A stretch of 64,000 nt of DNA from positions 992,001 through 1,056,000 of the forward strand of contig NZ_JABRXF010000002.1 of the NCBI RefSeq assembly GCF_013266695.1. Direction: 5' to 3'. The translations under genes were made by a program, and so were the position numbers. The stretch comes from Hongsoonwoonella zoysiae. Lineage in GTDB: Bacteria; Pseudomonadota; Alphaproteobacteria; Rhizobiales; Stappiaceae. Shown one piece after another: positions 27,029-36,979 of this stretch (position 1 is the stretch's first letter; each line of letters begins with the position of its first letter). The notes under the pieces are model-generated. The model saw nothing but the letters and a program-made list of their open reading frames with translations, ran no database searches and was not told where the DNA came from.

Positions 27029-28393
27029 TCAGGCTGCCTGGGAGACCACCCGATTGCGCCCTTCACGCTTTGCGGAATATAGCGCCTCATCAGAACGTTT
27101 GAGGATTTCCTCGGGCGTATCGCCCTCGCCATGATAGCTTGCCACGCCAACGCTGACCGTCACCGTAAGCATTTCCGGCCCGTTCTGCACCCGGAACGGC
27201 TCCGATGCAACAAGGCGCCGGATACGTTCGCCGACCTGATACGCCACGGAAAGATCGGTATCAGGCATGACCAGCACGAACTCTTCGCCACCATGGCGGC
27301 ATGCAAGGTCCAGCCCCCGTATGTTGGACTTGAGCCTGCGGGCAAATTCCTTCAACACTTCATCGCCGACATCATGCCCATGCGTGTCGTTGATCGACTT
27401 GAAAAAGTCGATATCGAGGGTAAGCACCGAAAGATTGCCTTCCCTATCGCGCGCCTGCCTTGTCAGCGTATTAAGGTGCGTTTCCAGGTACCGGCGATTA
27501 TGGAGGCCCGTAAGGGCGTCCGTAACCGCGAGCGCGATCGTCTTTTGAACATCGCTCATAAGGCGGTCGTTGGCGCGTTTGCGCGAAACCTGAGAGCGAA
27601 CGCGCAGCAGCAGTTCATGCTTGTCGACCGGGCGCAGCACATAGTCGTTCACGCCGAGATCGAGGCTGCGCATCATCCGTGGCGTGTCATCGGGATCGGC
27701 GATCACCATGATCGGTAACTGCCGCGTGGGCTCTTGATCGCGCAGTTGCGAACAAAACCGCAACGGATCCGCGTTCTGAAGCGAAAGGTTGACGACAGCC
27801 AGCTCGTACTGCCCGCCCGCGGCGCGCTCCACCGCCTGAGCCGGATCGGCTTCTCCGTCGACAACATGTTCGGCACTGAGCATCTTTTCCAGACGCTCCA
27901 ACGACGAGGCGCGATCGTCAACGACAAGCAGGCGGCTTGCAGCGCCTTCGGCCGCGGCTTGATCATCGTCGCAACCGAGGACGCTGCCGGTATGCGCGCG
28001 CATACGCAATTCGTCGGAAGCGCGCTTCAACGCGATCAGGTTACGCACGCGTGTGACAAGCGCCACGTCATTGATCGGTTTTGTCAGAAAGTCGTCGGCA
28101 CCGGCCTCCAGCCCCTTGATCCGGTCCTGCGTCTGGTCAAGCGCGGTGATCATGACGACGGGAACATGCCGTGTGCGTGGTTCGGCCTTTATCCTGGCGC
28201 AGGTCTCAAAGCCGTCCATACCGGGCATCATAACGTCCAGGAGGACGATGTCGCAGGACCAATCTCTGATCGTCTTGAGCGCCTCTTCGCCGGAGGTCGC
28301 GCATTTCACTTCGAAATATTCTGCGAGCAGACGCGCTTCCAGCAAACGCACGTTCGCCTTGACGTCATCGACGACCAGAATTCGCCCCGTCAT
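27029..28393 (-). CDS. pleD: Diguanylate cyclase response regulator PleD
   Basis: The 454-residue protein has two receiver domains and a GGDEF domain. The first receiver has the phospho-acceptor Asp53 in VLLDVMMPGMDG. The second has Asn in place of Asp (AVVNLSLQN), as in the adaptor receiver of Caulobacter PleD. The cyclase site is GGEEF at 368-372, and the product-inhibition site RGLD is at 359-362, the same numbering as the Caulobacter enzyme. PleD makes cyclic di-GMP after phosphorylation and helps direct polar development. It lies 25 bases downstream of divK, the usual arrangement. Confidence 0.96.
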   Translation of the reverse strand: MTGRILVVDDVKANVRLLEARLLAEYFEVKCATSGEEALKTIRDWSCDIVLLDVMMPGMDGFETCARIKAEPRTRHVPVVMITALDQTQDRIKGLEAGADDFLTKPINDVALVTRVRNLIALKRASDELRMRAHTGSVLGCDDDQAAAEGAASRLLVVDDRASSLERLEKMLSAEHVVDGEADPAQAVERAAGGQYELAVVNLSLQNADPLRFCSQLRDQEPTRQLPIMVIADPDDTPRMMRSLDLGVNDYVLRPVDKHELLLRVRSQVSRKRANDRLMSDVQKTIALAVTDALTGLHNRRYLETHLNTLTRQARDREGNLSVLTLDIDFFKSINDTHGHDVGDEVLKEFARRLKSNIRGLDLACRHGGEEFVLVMPDTDLSVAYQVGERIRRLVASEPFRVQNGPEMLTVTVSVGVASYHGEGDTPEEILKRSDEALYSAKREGRNRVVSQAA

Positions 28394-28418
28394 TTAGCCA
28401 GCCCCAGCCCTTTACCAA

Positions 28419-28787
28419 TCATTCCCCAAGATACGATCTAACCGTCTCAAGGAACTTAACGACTGAAATAGGTTTCGAAATATATGCCTCGCATCCACCC
28501 TGTCTGATTCGCTCCTCGTCCCCCTTCATGGCAAAGGCGGTCACCGCGATCACGGGTATGGTCTTCAGGTCGTCATCTTCCTTGATCCACTTGGTCACCT
28601 CCAGCCCGGAAACCTCGGGAAGCTGGATATCCATGAGGATCAGATCCGGATGGTGCGCGCGCGCAAGCTCAAGCGCTTCAATGCCGGTGCGCGTCTGCAG
28701 GGTCTGATAACCATGCGCCTCGAGAAGGTCATGGAACAGCTTCATGTTGAGTTCGTTATCCTCAACGATCAGCACGGTTTTGGACAT
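28419..28787 (-). CDS. divK: Single-domain cell-cycle response regulator DivK
   Basis: The ATG at 28787 gives 122 residues, a lone receiver domain. The phospho-acceptor is Asp53 in [13 protein letters not shown], with [12 protein letters not shown] at the acidic pocket, [10 protein letters not shown] and the lysine in YISKPIS. DivK relays phosphate and polarity signals between kinases (DivJ/PleC) and DivL-CckA, controlling CtrA. The frame is open for 80 further codons upstream but lacks homology there. It is followed by pleD in one operon. Confidence 0.95.
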   Translation of the reverse strand: MSKTVLIVEDNELNMKLFHDLLEAHGYQTLQTRTGIEALELARAHHPDLILMDIQLPEVSGLEVTKWIKEDDDLKTIPVIAVTAFAMKGDEERIRQGGCEAYISKPISVVKFLETVRSYLGE

Positions 28788-28972
28788 TTTTTCCGCCTTC
28801 TCAGCAGCGCCTTCCAGTACAGGCCGGCTTTCCCGACCCTCGTGCCTCCAGAACCCATACTCAATCAGGAGATGATTATAGTATGGCCCCTGCCACGTAT
28901 GGCGTCCGCTTCTTCCCCGCATTACATTCGCGACTATCTTACGGAGAATTCGTTTCGGAAAGGCAAATGTAT

Positions 28973-29290
28973 ATGACGTTAGGTAGTACGCGCAGCCTGA
29001 CAACCGAGGCAGCTGAAAAGCTGGCAACCGACGCCCTCGGCTATCTCGCGCAGGATTTGGAGCACCTTGGCCGCTTTCTCGCTCTTTCGGGAATCGGCCC
29101 CGCGGAACTGCGCGCGGCTTCCACCGAGCCCGGCTTTCTTGTCGGCGTTCTGGAATTCTACATGGAGCACGAATCGCTTCTGCTCGCCTTCACCGAAACA
29201 AAAGGCTACCGGCCGACGATGGTGGCGGCGGCGCATCTTGTGCTTTGCAATGCTGAAATTGACGACGCGAACGCTGAAGAAAATGGCTGA
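28973..29290 (+). CDS. DUF3572 family protein
   Basis: The 105-residue protein starts at the ATG at 28973, about 9 bases after GGAAAGG; an ATG six bases upstream would be too close to that site. The sequence [37 protein letters not shown], followed by [21 protein letters not shown], is the DUF3572 pattern, found in alphaproteobacteria beside divK. It is predicted to be all-helical and cytoplasmic; the function is unknown. It is divergent from divK and overlaps the following HAD gene by 8 bases. Confidence 0.85.
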   Translation: MTLGSTRSLTTEAAEKLATDALGYLAQDLEHLGRFLALSGIGPAELRAASTEPGFLVGVLEFYMEHESLLLAFTETKGYRPTMVAAAHLVLCNAEIDDANAEENG

Positions 29291-29954
29291 GCCCACCACG
29301 GCAAATCCGCACACGCTTGCGCAGATCGTCGAAATTCCACGCACAAACAAGCCTTTGATCATTTGCGACGTGGACGAGGTGATCCTGCACTTCATCTCCC
29401 ATCTCGAGGATTTCATGGGGAAGCAGGGCTTTCGTTTCACCGATCACCGCTATCGTCTCAACGGAAATATTGTCGACGACGACGGAAAACCGGCATCCAG
29501 GGATGCTGTACGCGCGCTCCTGAGCACGTTTTTCGACACTCACACCGCTAATCAACGGCCCGTTCACGGCGCAGCCGATGCGCTCGCCGCATTGTCGATT
29601 CGCGCTGATATCATTCTGCTGACGAACCTGCCCGGCCAGCACAACAAACCGGTTCGCGAGAAGCTGCTGGCCGACCATGAAATTCGTTTTCCACTTGTAA
29701 CGAACAGCGGCCCGAAAGGCGGCGCCGTCTCAGCCCTTGCGGGCGGGCGGCGCGCACCGGTCATCTTCATAGACGACAGCCCGACGAACCTTCGGTCCGT
29801 GCAAAGCTCCTACGCCGGCGCGACACTTATCCAGTTCATCGCCGACGAAAGGTTTTTCGCATCGGCCGATCCGATCGCGGGCATCCATCTCAAAACAAAT
29901 GACTGGCGGCAAGCCTGCAATTTTATCGAGGAACTGTTAGCAAGCGAGAGTTAG
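29283..29954 (+). CDS. HAD-superfamily hydrolase
   Basis: The 223-residue protein starts at the ATG at 29283 and overlaps the DUF3572 gene by 8 bases. Motif I is ICDVDEVILHF with the nucleophile Asp29 and general acid Asp31. Motif II is LLTNLPG, the motif III lysine is in SGPKGGAV, and motif IV is FIDDSPTNLRSV. All four are intact, so phosphatase activity is likely. The short cap lies between motifs I and II. The substrate is unknown; related alphaproteobacterial proteins are annotated only as HAD family. Confidence 0.82.
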   Translation: MAEPTTANPHTLAQIVEIPRTNKPLIICDVDEVILHFISHLEDFMGKQGFRFTDHRYRLNGNIVDDDGKPASRDAVRALLSTFFDTHTANQRPVHGAADALAALSIRADIILLTNLPGQHNKPVREKLLADHEIRFPLVTNSGPKGGAVSALAGGRRAPVIFIDDSPTNLRSVQSSYAGATLIQFIADERFFASADPIAGIHLKTNDWRQACNFIEELLASES

Positions 29955-30046
29955 GATAGCGGGCCATTTAGGGAGGTTTCACGCATTCGATCCACCAGCC
30001 GGCAGAGTGCCGGAGAAGACCTCTCTTCCAATTCGCACAGGCAGCG

Positions 30047-31366
30047 ATGGAGCATAAATCTACGATACGACCTCCAGGCACACATCAGGCACTTTGCCGG
30101 GATTGCGGAAATCGCAATGCCACGGAAGCGCGCCGCTGCACCACATGCGGGAGCCCGCGTCTTGTGCGCCATTCGGAGTTATTCACCCTCTCAATCGCAC
30201 ATATCGACTGCGACGCCTTCTACGCATCGGTCGAAAAGCGGGACAACCCCGAACTGCGGGACAAGCCGGTTATCGTGGGCGGCGGAAAGCGCGGCGTGGT
30301 TTCCACCTGCTGCTATATCGCCCGCATCTCCGGCGTACGGTCCGCCATGCCCATGTTCAAGGCGCTGGAGCGCTGTCCCGATGCCGTGGTCATCAAGCCG
30401 GACATGGAAAAATACGTTCGCGTCGGACGGGAAATTCGCGAACGCATGACGGCACTGACGCCGATGGTCGAGCCGCTGTCGATAGACGAAGCGTTCCTCG
30501 ATTTGTCAGGCACCGAAAAGCTGCACCACGCCGCACCTGCGGAGACGTTGGCGCGCTTCGCGCGCAATATTGAAACGGAAGTCGGCGTTACCGTTTCCGT
30601 CGGTCTGGCACCTAACAAATTTCTTGCAAAAATCGCCTCCGATCTCGAAAAGCCGCGTGGATTTTCAGTGATCGGCTATGCCGAAGCGCTCGAGTTTCTC
30701 GCCAAACAGCCCGTGGGGCTGATCTGGGGGGTGGGCAAGGCGTTTCAGGAAAAGCTCGAGCGCGACGGCATCCGCACCATCGGTCAGCTACAAACAATTG
30801 AAGCGACCGAACTTGCCCGGCGCTACGGCGTCATGGGGTTACGGCTCTCCAAGCTTTCCAGAGGTGAAGACGACAGAAGCGTTTCGCCCGACCGCGAAGC
30901 GAAAAGCGTCAGCACGGAGACGACATTCGACCGGGATATCGCCTCCTTCGAGGAATTGCGGATCGTGCTCAGAAGGTTGGCGGAAAAGGTTTCCGCGCGC
31001 CTTAAACGCGGCGGAATCGCCGGACGTACAGTCACGCTCAAACTCAAGACCGACCGTTTCAAGACGGTAACACGCTCCAAGGGGCTGTCCGATCCGACAC
31101 AACTGGCCGACCGGATTTACCGCACCGGCGAGGAACTGCTGCGGCCGGAGACGAACGGTCAAAGATACAGGTTGATCGGGATCGGGGTCAGCGAGCTTGG
31201 CGATGCCACGCTGGCCGACCCGACCGATCTTGTGGACGCCGATGCCGGGCGGCGGGCTCAAGCCGAGCGCGCCATAGATGTTCTCAGATCGAAGTTCGGC
31301 GACAGTTCGGTGGAACTCGGCCTCACCCTAGGTCAACGGCGGAAACCACGTCGGAATCGGGAATAG
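30047..31366 (+). CDS. dinB: DNA polymerase IV with N-terminal zinc ribbon
   Basis: The 439-residue Y-family polymerase carries an extra N-terminal zinc-ribbon-like motif with Cys17, Cys20, Cys31 and Cys34, typical of one of the two DinB forms in Hyphomicrobiales. The catalytic domain contains [20 protein letters not shown] (first metal Asp), then [13 protein letters not shown] (S-I-D-E-A), then a [15 protein letters not shown] segment, and the little-finger domain follows. It performs error-prone bypass of lesions. A C-terminal beta-clamp-like hydrophobic motif (VELGLTLG) precedes a basic tail. It converges on eipB with one base between the stops. Confidence 0.93.
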   Translation: MEHKSTIRPPGTHQALCRDCGNRNATEARRCTTCGSPRLVRHSELFTLSIAHIDCDAFYASVEKRDNPELRDKPVIVGGGKRGVVSTCCYIARISGVRSAMPMFKALERCPDAVVIKPDMEKYVRVGREIRERMTALTPMVEPLSIDEAFLDLSGTEKLHHAAPAETLARFARNIETEVGVTVSVGLAPNKFLAKIASDLEKPRGFSVIGYAEALEFLAKQPVGLIWGVGKAFQEKLERDGIRTIGQLQTIEATELARRYGVMGLRLSKLSRGEDDRSVSPDREAKSVSTETTFDRDIASFEELRIVLRRLAEKVSARLKRGGIAGRTVTLKLKTDRFKTVTRSKGLSDPTQLADRIYRTGEELLRPETNGQRYRLIGIGVSELGDATLADPTDLVDADAGRRAQAERAIDVLRSKFGDSSVELGLTLGQRRKPRRNRE

Positions 31367-31367
31367 G

Positions 31368-32231
31368 TCAGTTCCCGGCGGGACAGTCGACGGTCTCAAG
31401 AGGCTCGAACTTCACGAGGCGCCCTCGAATCTTGAAATCACCATAGTCGAGCATGAGCCGCCGGCTTACGCCGTTCTTATATAGCAGGAAACCAAGCTGA
31501 TAGACCGGCGTCTCTTCACCATTGGCAGCGGTAGCTTCTTCCTCGAAATAGGAAATCGTAACCGGCCAGTGCGGCACTTTTCCAAGCTTCAAAACCGCCT
31601 CTTCCTTGTCTTGAGACAGCTTTCCAGGCCCCTCGCGCTGCTCGCCGATGATCGAAGAGGTGAAATAGACCTTCTCACCCGTTTCCGAGCCATCGAAAAC
31701 ATCGGCAACCAGAACGCGCTCACCGCGTTCGGCAGCTGCAAGAAGCGACTTCAGATGCTCTGTGGGAAACAGCGCGGAGTGTTCCAGCTCGACCTTCTTT
31801 TCGGAGGGTTTCTGCAGGGATATGGCGACCCTGCCGTCGACATGTTCGGCACGCCCCTTGGTTTGTTCTGCAAGCTCCCGATCGATGAAGGTTTTCGTAT
31901 AGAACTGATACCCTTGGCTTGACGGTTCCTCAAAGGAAGACGTCTGCAGGTCGGTCAGCCTGATGGCGCCGTCCGAGTTGGCGAGCTTCGTAACGAACCG
32001 GAATGAAACACTGTAACCTTCGCATGCACCGCCGGTGAATTCATACACCATCCTGCCGCTGACACCCGAAACCCCGGACCCATCCTGCGCATCGCCGAGT
32101 TCCATGTCGTAAATCGCACGGTGCGGCATCAGATCGATACCCGCGCCCGCGTCCGGGCTGAATCCGCCCAAGCCAGCGCCGAGGGCGCAAAGCGCGGCCA
32201 GACGCCGCGCCGCGATACGATCGAGTCCCAT
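31368..32231 (-). CDS. eipB: Periplasmic cell-envelope integrity protein EipB (DUF1849)
   Basis: The ATG at 32231 is preceded by GGAG and gives 287 residues with a signal-like N-terminus (ARRLAALCALGAGLGGFSPDAGA). After it, LMPHRAIYDMEL and SGVSGVSGRMVYEFTGGACEGYSVSFRFVT match the DUF1849 family. Two cysteines, Cys70 and Cys283 near the C-terminus, correspond to the disulfide known in Brucella EipB. EipB forms a beta-spiral fold in the periplasm and is needed for envelope integrity. No envelope partner gene lies next to it. Confidence 0.88.
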   Translation of the reverse strand: MGLDRIAARRLAALCALGAGLGGFSPDAGAGIDLMPHRAIYDMELGDAQDGSGVSGVSGRMVYEFTGGACEGYSVSFRFVTKLANSDGAIRLTDLQTSSFEEPSSQGYQFYTKTFIDRELAEQTKGRAEHVDGRVAISLQKPSEKKVELEHSALFPTEHLKSLLAAAERGERVLVADVFDGSETGEKVYFTSSIIGEQREGPGKLSQDKEEAVLKLGKVPHWPVTISYFEEEATAANGEETPVYQLGFLLYKNGVSRRLMLDYGDFKIRGRLVKFEPLETVDCPAGN

Positions 32232-32395
32232 CAACTGCTCCACCTGCTCCGGTTCAAATCGATGCAGAGTTTCGCGCAAATGCGCCTCTTTCGCCAGCCC
32301 CGATTGCCGATCGCGTTTTCTTCAAATCGGGCAGCTTGATGCGCCTGCGATTCTGGGTCACTGTCCGCGCGAGAAAACCATTGGTGGAGGCTCCC

Positions 32396-32860
32396 ATGGC
32401 AGGTGAAATCGAAAGCCGCCTGGCGGAGATCGGGATCGATCTTCCCCAGGCCGCCGCTCCCGCGGCAAATTACGTTCCCTATGTGATCACCGGTTCGCAG
32501 CTTTTCATTTCCGGACAGATCCCGATGGGAGCCAACAGCATCGAGCATCAGGGCAAGCTTGGCGACGACTATTCCGTGGAAATGGGGCAAGCCGCAGCGA
32601 AACTCTGCGCGATCAACATATTGGCACAAGCCAAGGCCGCCCTCGGCGATCTCGACAAGATCGAACGCCTCGTCAAACTCGTTGCCTTTGTGAATTCAAC
32701 GCCCGATTTCGGCGACCAGCCGAAGGTGGTGAATGGTGCCTCGGACTTTATGGTAGAGGCGCTTGGCGAGAAGGGCCGGCACGCCCGCTCCGCCGTTGGC
32801 GTGGCGGCCCTGCCATTCGACGTGGCAGTAGAGATCGAAGCGATCTTCGAGATTGCCTGA
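32396..32860 (+). CDS. RidA family (YjgF/YER057c/UK114) protein
   Basis: From the ATG at 32396, with GGTGGAGG upstream, 154 residues follow. The protein has the long RidA subgroup sequence GIDLPQAAAPAANYVPYVITGSQLFISGQIP, then a helix with AINILAQAKAALGDLDKI and the ending RSAVGVAALPFDVAVEIEAIFEI. Enamine deaminases of this family carry Arg in a G-x-x-R-x-x-V/A segment, here KGRHARSAVGV. Many members of this longer subgroup lack proven deaminase activity. A glycerophosphodiesterase gene begins 30 bases later, so the two may be co-transcribed. Confidence 0.88.
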   Translation: MAGEIESRLAEIGIDLPQAAAPAANYVPYVITGSQLFISGQIPMGANSIEHQGKLGDDYSVEMGQAAAKLCAINILAQAKAALGDLDKIERLVKLVAFVNSTPDFGDQPKVVNGASDFMVEALGEKGRHARSAVGVAALPFDVAVEIEAIFEIA

Positions 32861-32890
32861 TCGACGCGGACCGGAAAGCTTCACCATACC

Positions 32891-33673
32891 ATGCCCGACA
32901 TTTCATGGCTGACAGCCAAGCCGATTGCGCATCGCGGGTTTCACGATGCACACGCAGGCCGAATCGAGAATACGCCATCAGCGGTCAAAGCGGCGATGGA
33001 ACGCGGCTTGCCCGTCGAGGTCGACGTGCAGGAACTCGCCGACGGGGATGCCCTCGTCTTCCACGATGATAAGCTGGACCGGCTGACCTTCGAGACCGGC
33101 CCGGTCATCGAAAAACGCTTTGAGGAGATTTCCGAAATCCCCATGCGCGGGACAGACGACAAGCTCTGGCGGCTGGACGACCTTCTCCGGCTGGTAGACG
33201 GCCAGGTCGGCATCTGCATCGAGATAAAATCGCTCTTGCGCAAGGATTCACAACGCAACTTCGTGACACGCATTGCCACGCGCCTTAAGCACTACACCGG
33301 CCCCGTGGTCGTGAAGACGTTCGATCCGGACATGCTGGGCGTGCTGCGCGAGATCGCGCCAGATCTTCCGCGCGGCATCGTGGCGGAAGGAGCACGGGAT
33401 CCGAAACACTATGGACATTTGACGCGGATCGAGCGGTTCGTCATCCGCCATATCCTGCATGCGCCGAGAACGCGGCCGCACTTCATCTCCTACAACGTGC
33501 ATGACCTACCGGCCTTTGGCCCTTCCATCCTCAAGCGCTGGTTCGGCCTGCCGATCATCACATGGACGGTTCGCACACAAGAAGATCGTCAGCGTGCAAA
33601 GCTCTTCGCTGACCAAATGGTATTCGAAGGCTTCGATCCCGATGGCGATACGGGCAACCGCACAAGCGGTTAA
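32891..33673 (+). CDS. Glycerophosphodiester phosphodiesterase family protein
   Basis: The 260-residue TIM-barrel phosphodiesterase shows the GDPD motif IAHRGFHD (His14, Arg15), ENTPSAVKAAMERG, the metal-ligand pair in VEVDVQEL, and FHDDKLDRLT with the second catalytic His. ICIEIKS supplies a later ligand and ITWTVRT ends the barrel. It hydrolyses glycerophosphodiesters to glycerol 3-phosphate and an alcohol. No signal peptide is present, so it is cytoplasmic, as with UgpQ. It is 30 bases after the RidA gene. Confidence 0.9.
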   Translation: MPDISWLTAKPIAHRGFHDAHAGRIENTPSAVKAAMERGLPVEVDVQELADGDALVFHDDKLDRLTFETGPVIEKRFEEISEIPMRGTDDKLWRLDDLLRLVDGQVGICIEIKSLLRKDSQRNFVTRIATRLKHYTGPVVVKTFDPDMLGVLREIAPDLPRGIVAEGARDPKHYGHLTRIERFVIRHILHAPRTRPHFISYNVHDLPAFGPSILKRWFGLPIITWTVRTQEDRQRAKLFADQMVFEGFDPDGDTGNRTSG

Positions 33674-33762
33674 AATTTCCGCTCCCTGTTCGCCTTGAGG
33701 TTTCGCCCGCATGCAATAGTTTGTCGTGTGGCAGTCAATAGTCACTGCGAAGAGGCATTTCC

Positions 33763-35103
33763 TTGAACGATACGCCGGACACCGATCAGGAATTCCGCAT
33801 CCGGGTTCACACCTCGCTATCCGACATTCCATCCGCCGCCTGGGATGCGCTCGCCAACCCGGGCTGGTCGCTCGAACCGGGCGGCAAGCTGCGCAAGACG
33901 GAAGATGCGTCGGCACTCGCGGCACCGGCGAACGCCGGCGCGCGTCAAGCTGAACCATCACTTGAAGCAGTTGAGACGAGCAATCGCCGCTGGGAATCGG
34001 AAGATGAGAAATCCGATTACAACCCCTTCATTTCGCATGCTTTTTTGTCGTCTCTGGAAGATGCCGGATGCGCCTCGGCGAAAACGGGATGGCTCGGCCA
34101 GCACCTCGTTCTGGAAGACGAGAGAGGCGCCGCGCTTGCAGCACTGCCGTGCTATCTCAAGAACCACTCAATGGGCGAATATGTCTTCGATCACGGCTGG
34201 GCGGATGCCTTCCATCGCGCGGGCGGGCGCTATTATCCGAAGCTCCAGTCTTCGGTTCCCTTCACTCCGGCCACCGGACGACGATTCCTGACCGGAGAGC
34301 GTATCGACCGTAACGTGGCGATCGCCGCACTTTCCGGCGGATTGACCGAACTTTGCACACGTATCGGCGCATCCTCCGCGCATATCACCTTTCTGACCCG
34401 CCATGAATGGGAAGCGCTGGATAGCCGAGGCTATCTGCGCAGGACCGACCAGCAGTTTCACTGGCTTAATAACGGCTATCCGGATTTCGATGGATTTCTG
34501 GACAGCCTTGCATCCCGCAAGCGGAAGCAAATTCGTAAAGAGCGGCGCGAAGCCGTCCAAGCCGGGATTGAAATCGACTGGATTACCGGATCAGACCTGA
34601 CGGAAGACCATTGGGACGCCTTTTACGCCTTTTACATGGACACCGGCCGCCGCAAATGGGGGCAGCCTTATCTGAACCGGAACTTCTTTTCGCTTCTGTC
34701 CGAACGTATGGCCGACAGGGTTTTGCTGGTCATGGCGCGCCGGGAGGGTAGGCCGGTCGCAGGCGCCTTGAACATGATCGGCTCTCATACGCTTTTCGGG
34801 CGCAACTGGGGTTGCGTGGAAGACCACCCGTTCCTGCACTTCGAGGTCTGTTACTATCAGGCCATTGAATTCGCCATTCGGCACGGACTTTCACGGGTCG
34901 AAGCCGGCGCACAGGGCATGCACAAGCTCGCGCGTGGGTATTTGCCTGCGACGACCTATTCGGCACACTGGATCGCCCACCCTGGCCTGCGTGAGGCAGT
35001 CGCCGACTACCTGGAGCGAGAACGACGAGCGGTCGAAATCGAAACAGAGGCACTGGCCGAACATTCACCTTTCAGGAGAACTTCCGAATCCCGGCCCAAG
35101 TGA
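33763..35103 (+). CDS. FemAB/GNAT-like protein (COG3146, peptidogalycan-type)
   Basis: The 446-residue protein starts at a TTG at 33763 with GAAGAGG upstream. The first 110 residues are poorly conserved, with a low-complexity stretch between residues 40 and 70. The core begins YNPFISHAFLSSLEDAGCAS and continues with LAALPCYLKNHSMGEYVFDHGWADAFHRAGGRYYPKLQ, TDQQFHWLN, LASRKRKQIRKERR, FYMDTGRRKWGQPYLNR and GAQGMHKLARGY. This is the PF04339-type FemAB-like acyltransferase fold, common in alphaproteobacteria. The substrate is unknown; membership suggests aminoacyl or acyl transfer. Confidence 0.85.
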   Translation: MNDTPDTDQEFRIRVHTSLSDIPSAAWDALANPGWSLEPGGKLRKTEDASALAAPANAGARQAEPSLEAVETSNRRWESEDEKSDYNPFISHAFLSSLEDAGCASAKTGWLGQHLVLEDERGAALAALPCYLKNHSMGEYVFDHGWADAFHRAGGRYYPKLQSSVPFTPATGRRFLTGERIDRNVAIAALSGGLTELCTRIGASSAHITFLTRHEWEALDSRGYLRRTDQQFHWLNNGYPDFDGFLDSLASRKRKQIRKERREAVQAGIEIDWITGSDLTEDHWDAFYAFYMDTGRRKWGQPYLNRNFFSLLSERMADRVLLVMARREGRPVAGALNMIGSHTLFGRNWGCVEDHPFLHFEVCYYQAIEFAIRHGLSRVEAGAQGMHKLARGYLPATTYSAHWIAHPGLREAVADYLERERRAVEIETEALAEHSPFRRTSESRPK

Positions 35104-35187
35104 TTCCGGAGATTCTGGAATTCACCTCTTGCAACGGCGAACCTCAAGCCGTTAAACCCGGCTAAACGAGCGACAGGAAATTCAACG

Positions 35188-35613
35188 ATGACCACACCCG
35201 CCTATGATGACCAGAATGTCTTTGCCAAGATCCTGCGTGGTGAATTGCCCTGCCACAAGATCTATGAGGATGACAAGACACTGGCCTTCATGGACATCAT
35301 GCCGCGCGGAGATGGCCATGCACTTGTCATTCCGAAATCCCCGTCACGCAATATTTTCGATATCGACGCGTCGGACATGGCCGCGGTCATGGAAACGGTG
35401 CAAAAGGTAGCGCGCGCGGCGGTAAAGGCTTTCGGCGCGGACGGGGCCACGATCCAGCAGTTCAGTGAACCCGCGGGCGGGCAGATCGTTTTCCACACGC
35501 ATGTACATGTGATTCCGCGTTTCGACGGAGTAAAGCTGCGCCCGCACACCGGTGACATGGCGGACAATGAGGTTCTTGCCGAACAAGCGGAAAAAATCCG
35601 CCAAGCGCTCTAA
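35188..35613 (+). CDS. HIT family protein
   Basis: The 141-residue protein opens with NVFAKILRGELPCHKIYEDD, the usual HIT start, and contains the catalytic triad H-x-H-x-H in FHTHVHVIPR (His103, His105, His107). Q-F-S-E-P-A-G-G-Q-I-V-F precedes it, as in Hint/FHIT-like nucleoside phosphoramidase relatives. It probably hydrolyses nucleoside monophosphate derivatives. It follows the FemAB-like gene by 84 bases and may form a unit with it. About 150 bases without a gene separate it from azlD. Confidence 0.92.
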   Translation: MTTPAYDDQNVFAKILRGELPCHKIYEDDKTLAFMDIMPRGDGHALVIPKSPSRNIFDIDASDMAAVMETVQKVARAAVKAFGADGATIQQFSEPAGGQIVFHTHVHVIPRFDGVKLRPHTGDMADNEVLAEQAEKIRQAL

Positions 35614-35767
35614 TACCCCGTCAGCCTGACCACCCGAAGCATAAGGCAGCAAACGGGCATAAGCCGCGCTATTCCTGTTTGCCCAAGTCGCGCGGGATGA
35701 ACGCGCGCCCCCCGCCCGGCGCGCATCACGCATAAAGCTTTCAAGAATGAGTGGCCTGCCGTGGCGA

Positions 35768-36103
35768 TCAGAGCAAATACCAGCCTGCGATCAGGACCAC
35801 TTCCGCCACCAGAACGCCGACCACCACGCGCTGTCTGAAATACAAGAAAGCCAGAAAACCTGTTGCTGCGGCGGCTATCCTGAGCGCAAGGGGAGATGTG
35901 CCTAGAGCGCCGGTCGGAAAAAGGATGAGGCGAGAGATGACGCCTGCGACGAGCGCTGTCGCAACGGCCCTGACCCAGATGAGGATTTCACTGTCTTCGC
36001 GAAGCCGATTGCCAACGATAACGCCGAGCCAACGCCAGATATCGGTCGCGAGCCAGCCGGCAACGACGATCATTACATAGGGCCACCACCAGAGCTCGCT
36101 CAC
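35768..36103 (-). CDS. azlD: AzlD family branched-chain amino-acid exporter subunit
   Basis: The GTG at 36103 overlaps the azlC stop codon by 4 bases (GTGA) and gives 111 residues with four hydrophobic segments. AzlD-type features are the PYVMIVVAGWLATDIWRWLGV start and the closing VGVLVAEVVLIAGWYLL. With AzlC it forms a branched-chain amino acid or related exporter in the inner membrane. An upstream ATG at 36169 lies inside azlC and is less likely. Confidence 0.82.
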   Translation of the reverse strand: MSELWWWPYVMIVVAGWLATDIWRWLGVIVGNRLREDSEILIWVRAVATALVAGVISRLILFPTGALGTSPLALRIAAAATGFLAFLYFRQRVVVGVLVAEVVLIAGWYLL

Positions 36104-36864
36104 CGCGGAAACCTTCCGTAGCCCTTGACGCCCAAATAGGCGACCGTCCCCCCGGCAAGACCGGTCCACAACAGATCAAGGCCCGGAACGGCTACAAAGA
36201 ATATCGGGCCAAGCACCAACCCCAGGATCATTGCCGCCTTATCGGAAGAAAGCCGGGACGCCCCCCAAAGCGAGCAGGTGAAATAGACCGGCGTCAGAAG
36301 GAACAGCGCACCGGCGACAATTGCCGGCATATCTTCGATAAGAAGGTAGGAAACGCCGGTCATGACGAAAACGAAACTGGTGATCCCTCCCCCGAAACCA
36401 AGAAAAAAGGGCAATCGCGCTTCACGCGGCAGATCGGGCAAATTCTTCATCGCGTAGACCCAGGCCGTCACCGCGACGAAATGGGACGCAACGAGCAAAT
36501 GCCAGCGTTTGGTGCGCCCTTCCACCTTGAGCATAGGCATGAGAGCGACGGTCATCGGCATCAGCCGTACCGATGCCAGTGCAACCGCGACAGCGGCGGC
36601 CAGCAAGGAAGCGCCACCCGTTATCGCACCCGTGAGCACGACGATGCTGGGCAATGCCCACACCATGCCCGTCATCGCAAGAGTTTCGCCAAGGCTGAGG
36701 CCGCTTTCACGGGCAAGGCCCGCATAGCCCACGAAAGCAGCGGTCAGGATCATCGCCGGGATGGAGATCATGGCCTTCACGCCGCGAAAAGCCCAATAAG
36801 CCGATGATCGCGCCTCAGAAGCGCATCCTTGCAGATCACTTGTTTGTTGGTTGGAACGGGACAT
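36100..36864 (-). CDS. azlC: AzlC family branched-chain amino-acid exporter subunit
   Basis: The 254-residue membrane protein has GVKAMISIPAMILTAAFVGYAGLARESGLSLGETLAMTGMVWALP, the AzlC start, and about seven hydrophobic segments. It overlaps azlD by 4 bases and is translated first. Homologues export L-valine or 4-azaleucine. Whether branched-chain amino acids are the substrates here is inferred. About 115 bases between its start and the clpA terminator hold its promoter. Confidence 0.87.
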   Translation of the reverse strand: MSRSNQQTSDLQGCASEARSSAYWAFRGVKAMISIPAMILTAAFVGYAGLARESGLSLGETLAMTGMVWALPSIVVLTGAITGGASLLAAAVAVALASVRLMPMTVALMPMLKVEGRTKRWHLLVASHFVAVTAWVYAMKNLPDLPREARLPFFLGFGGGITSFVFVMTGVSYLLIEDMPAIVAGALFLLTPVYFTCSLWGASRLSSDKAAMILGLVLGPIFFVAVPGLDLLWTGLAGGTVAYLGVKGYGRFPR

Positions 36865-36979
36865 AATTCTGGAACAAGGAGGATGAGAGAGGGCACATTA
36901 TCATCATACAAAAGATCGACAACTGCGCTCTGCGCAACCCAGCCTCCCGGAATTTCATGAAGAATCAGGCACGCAAAGA

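Noticed and set aside
35690-35735. A GCGCGCC...GGCGCGC stem between the HIT and azlD genes, considered as a terminator
   Set aside because: The stem is short, the loop is GC-rich and no T-run follows on either strand.
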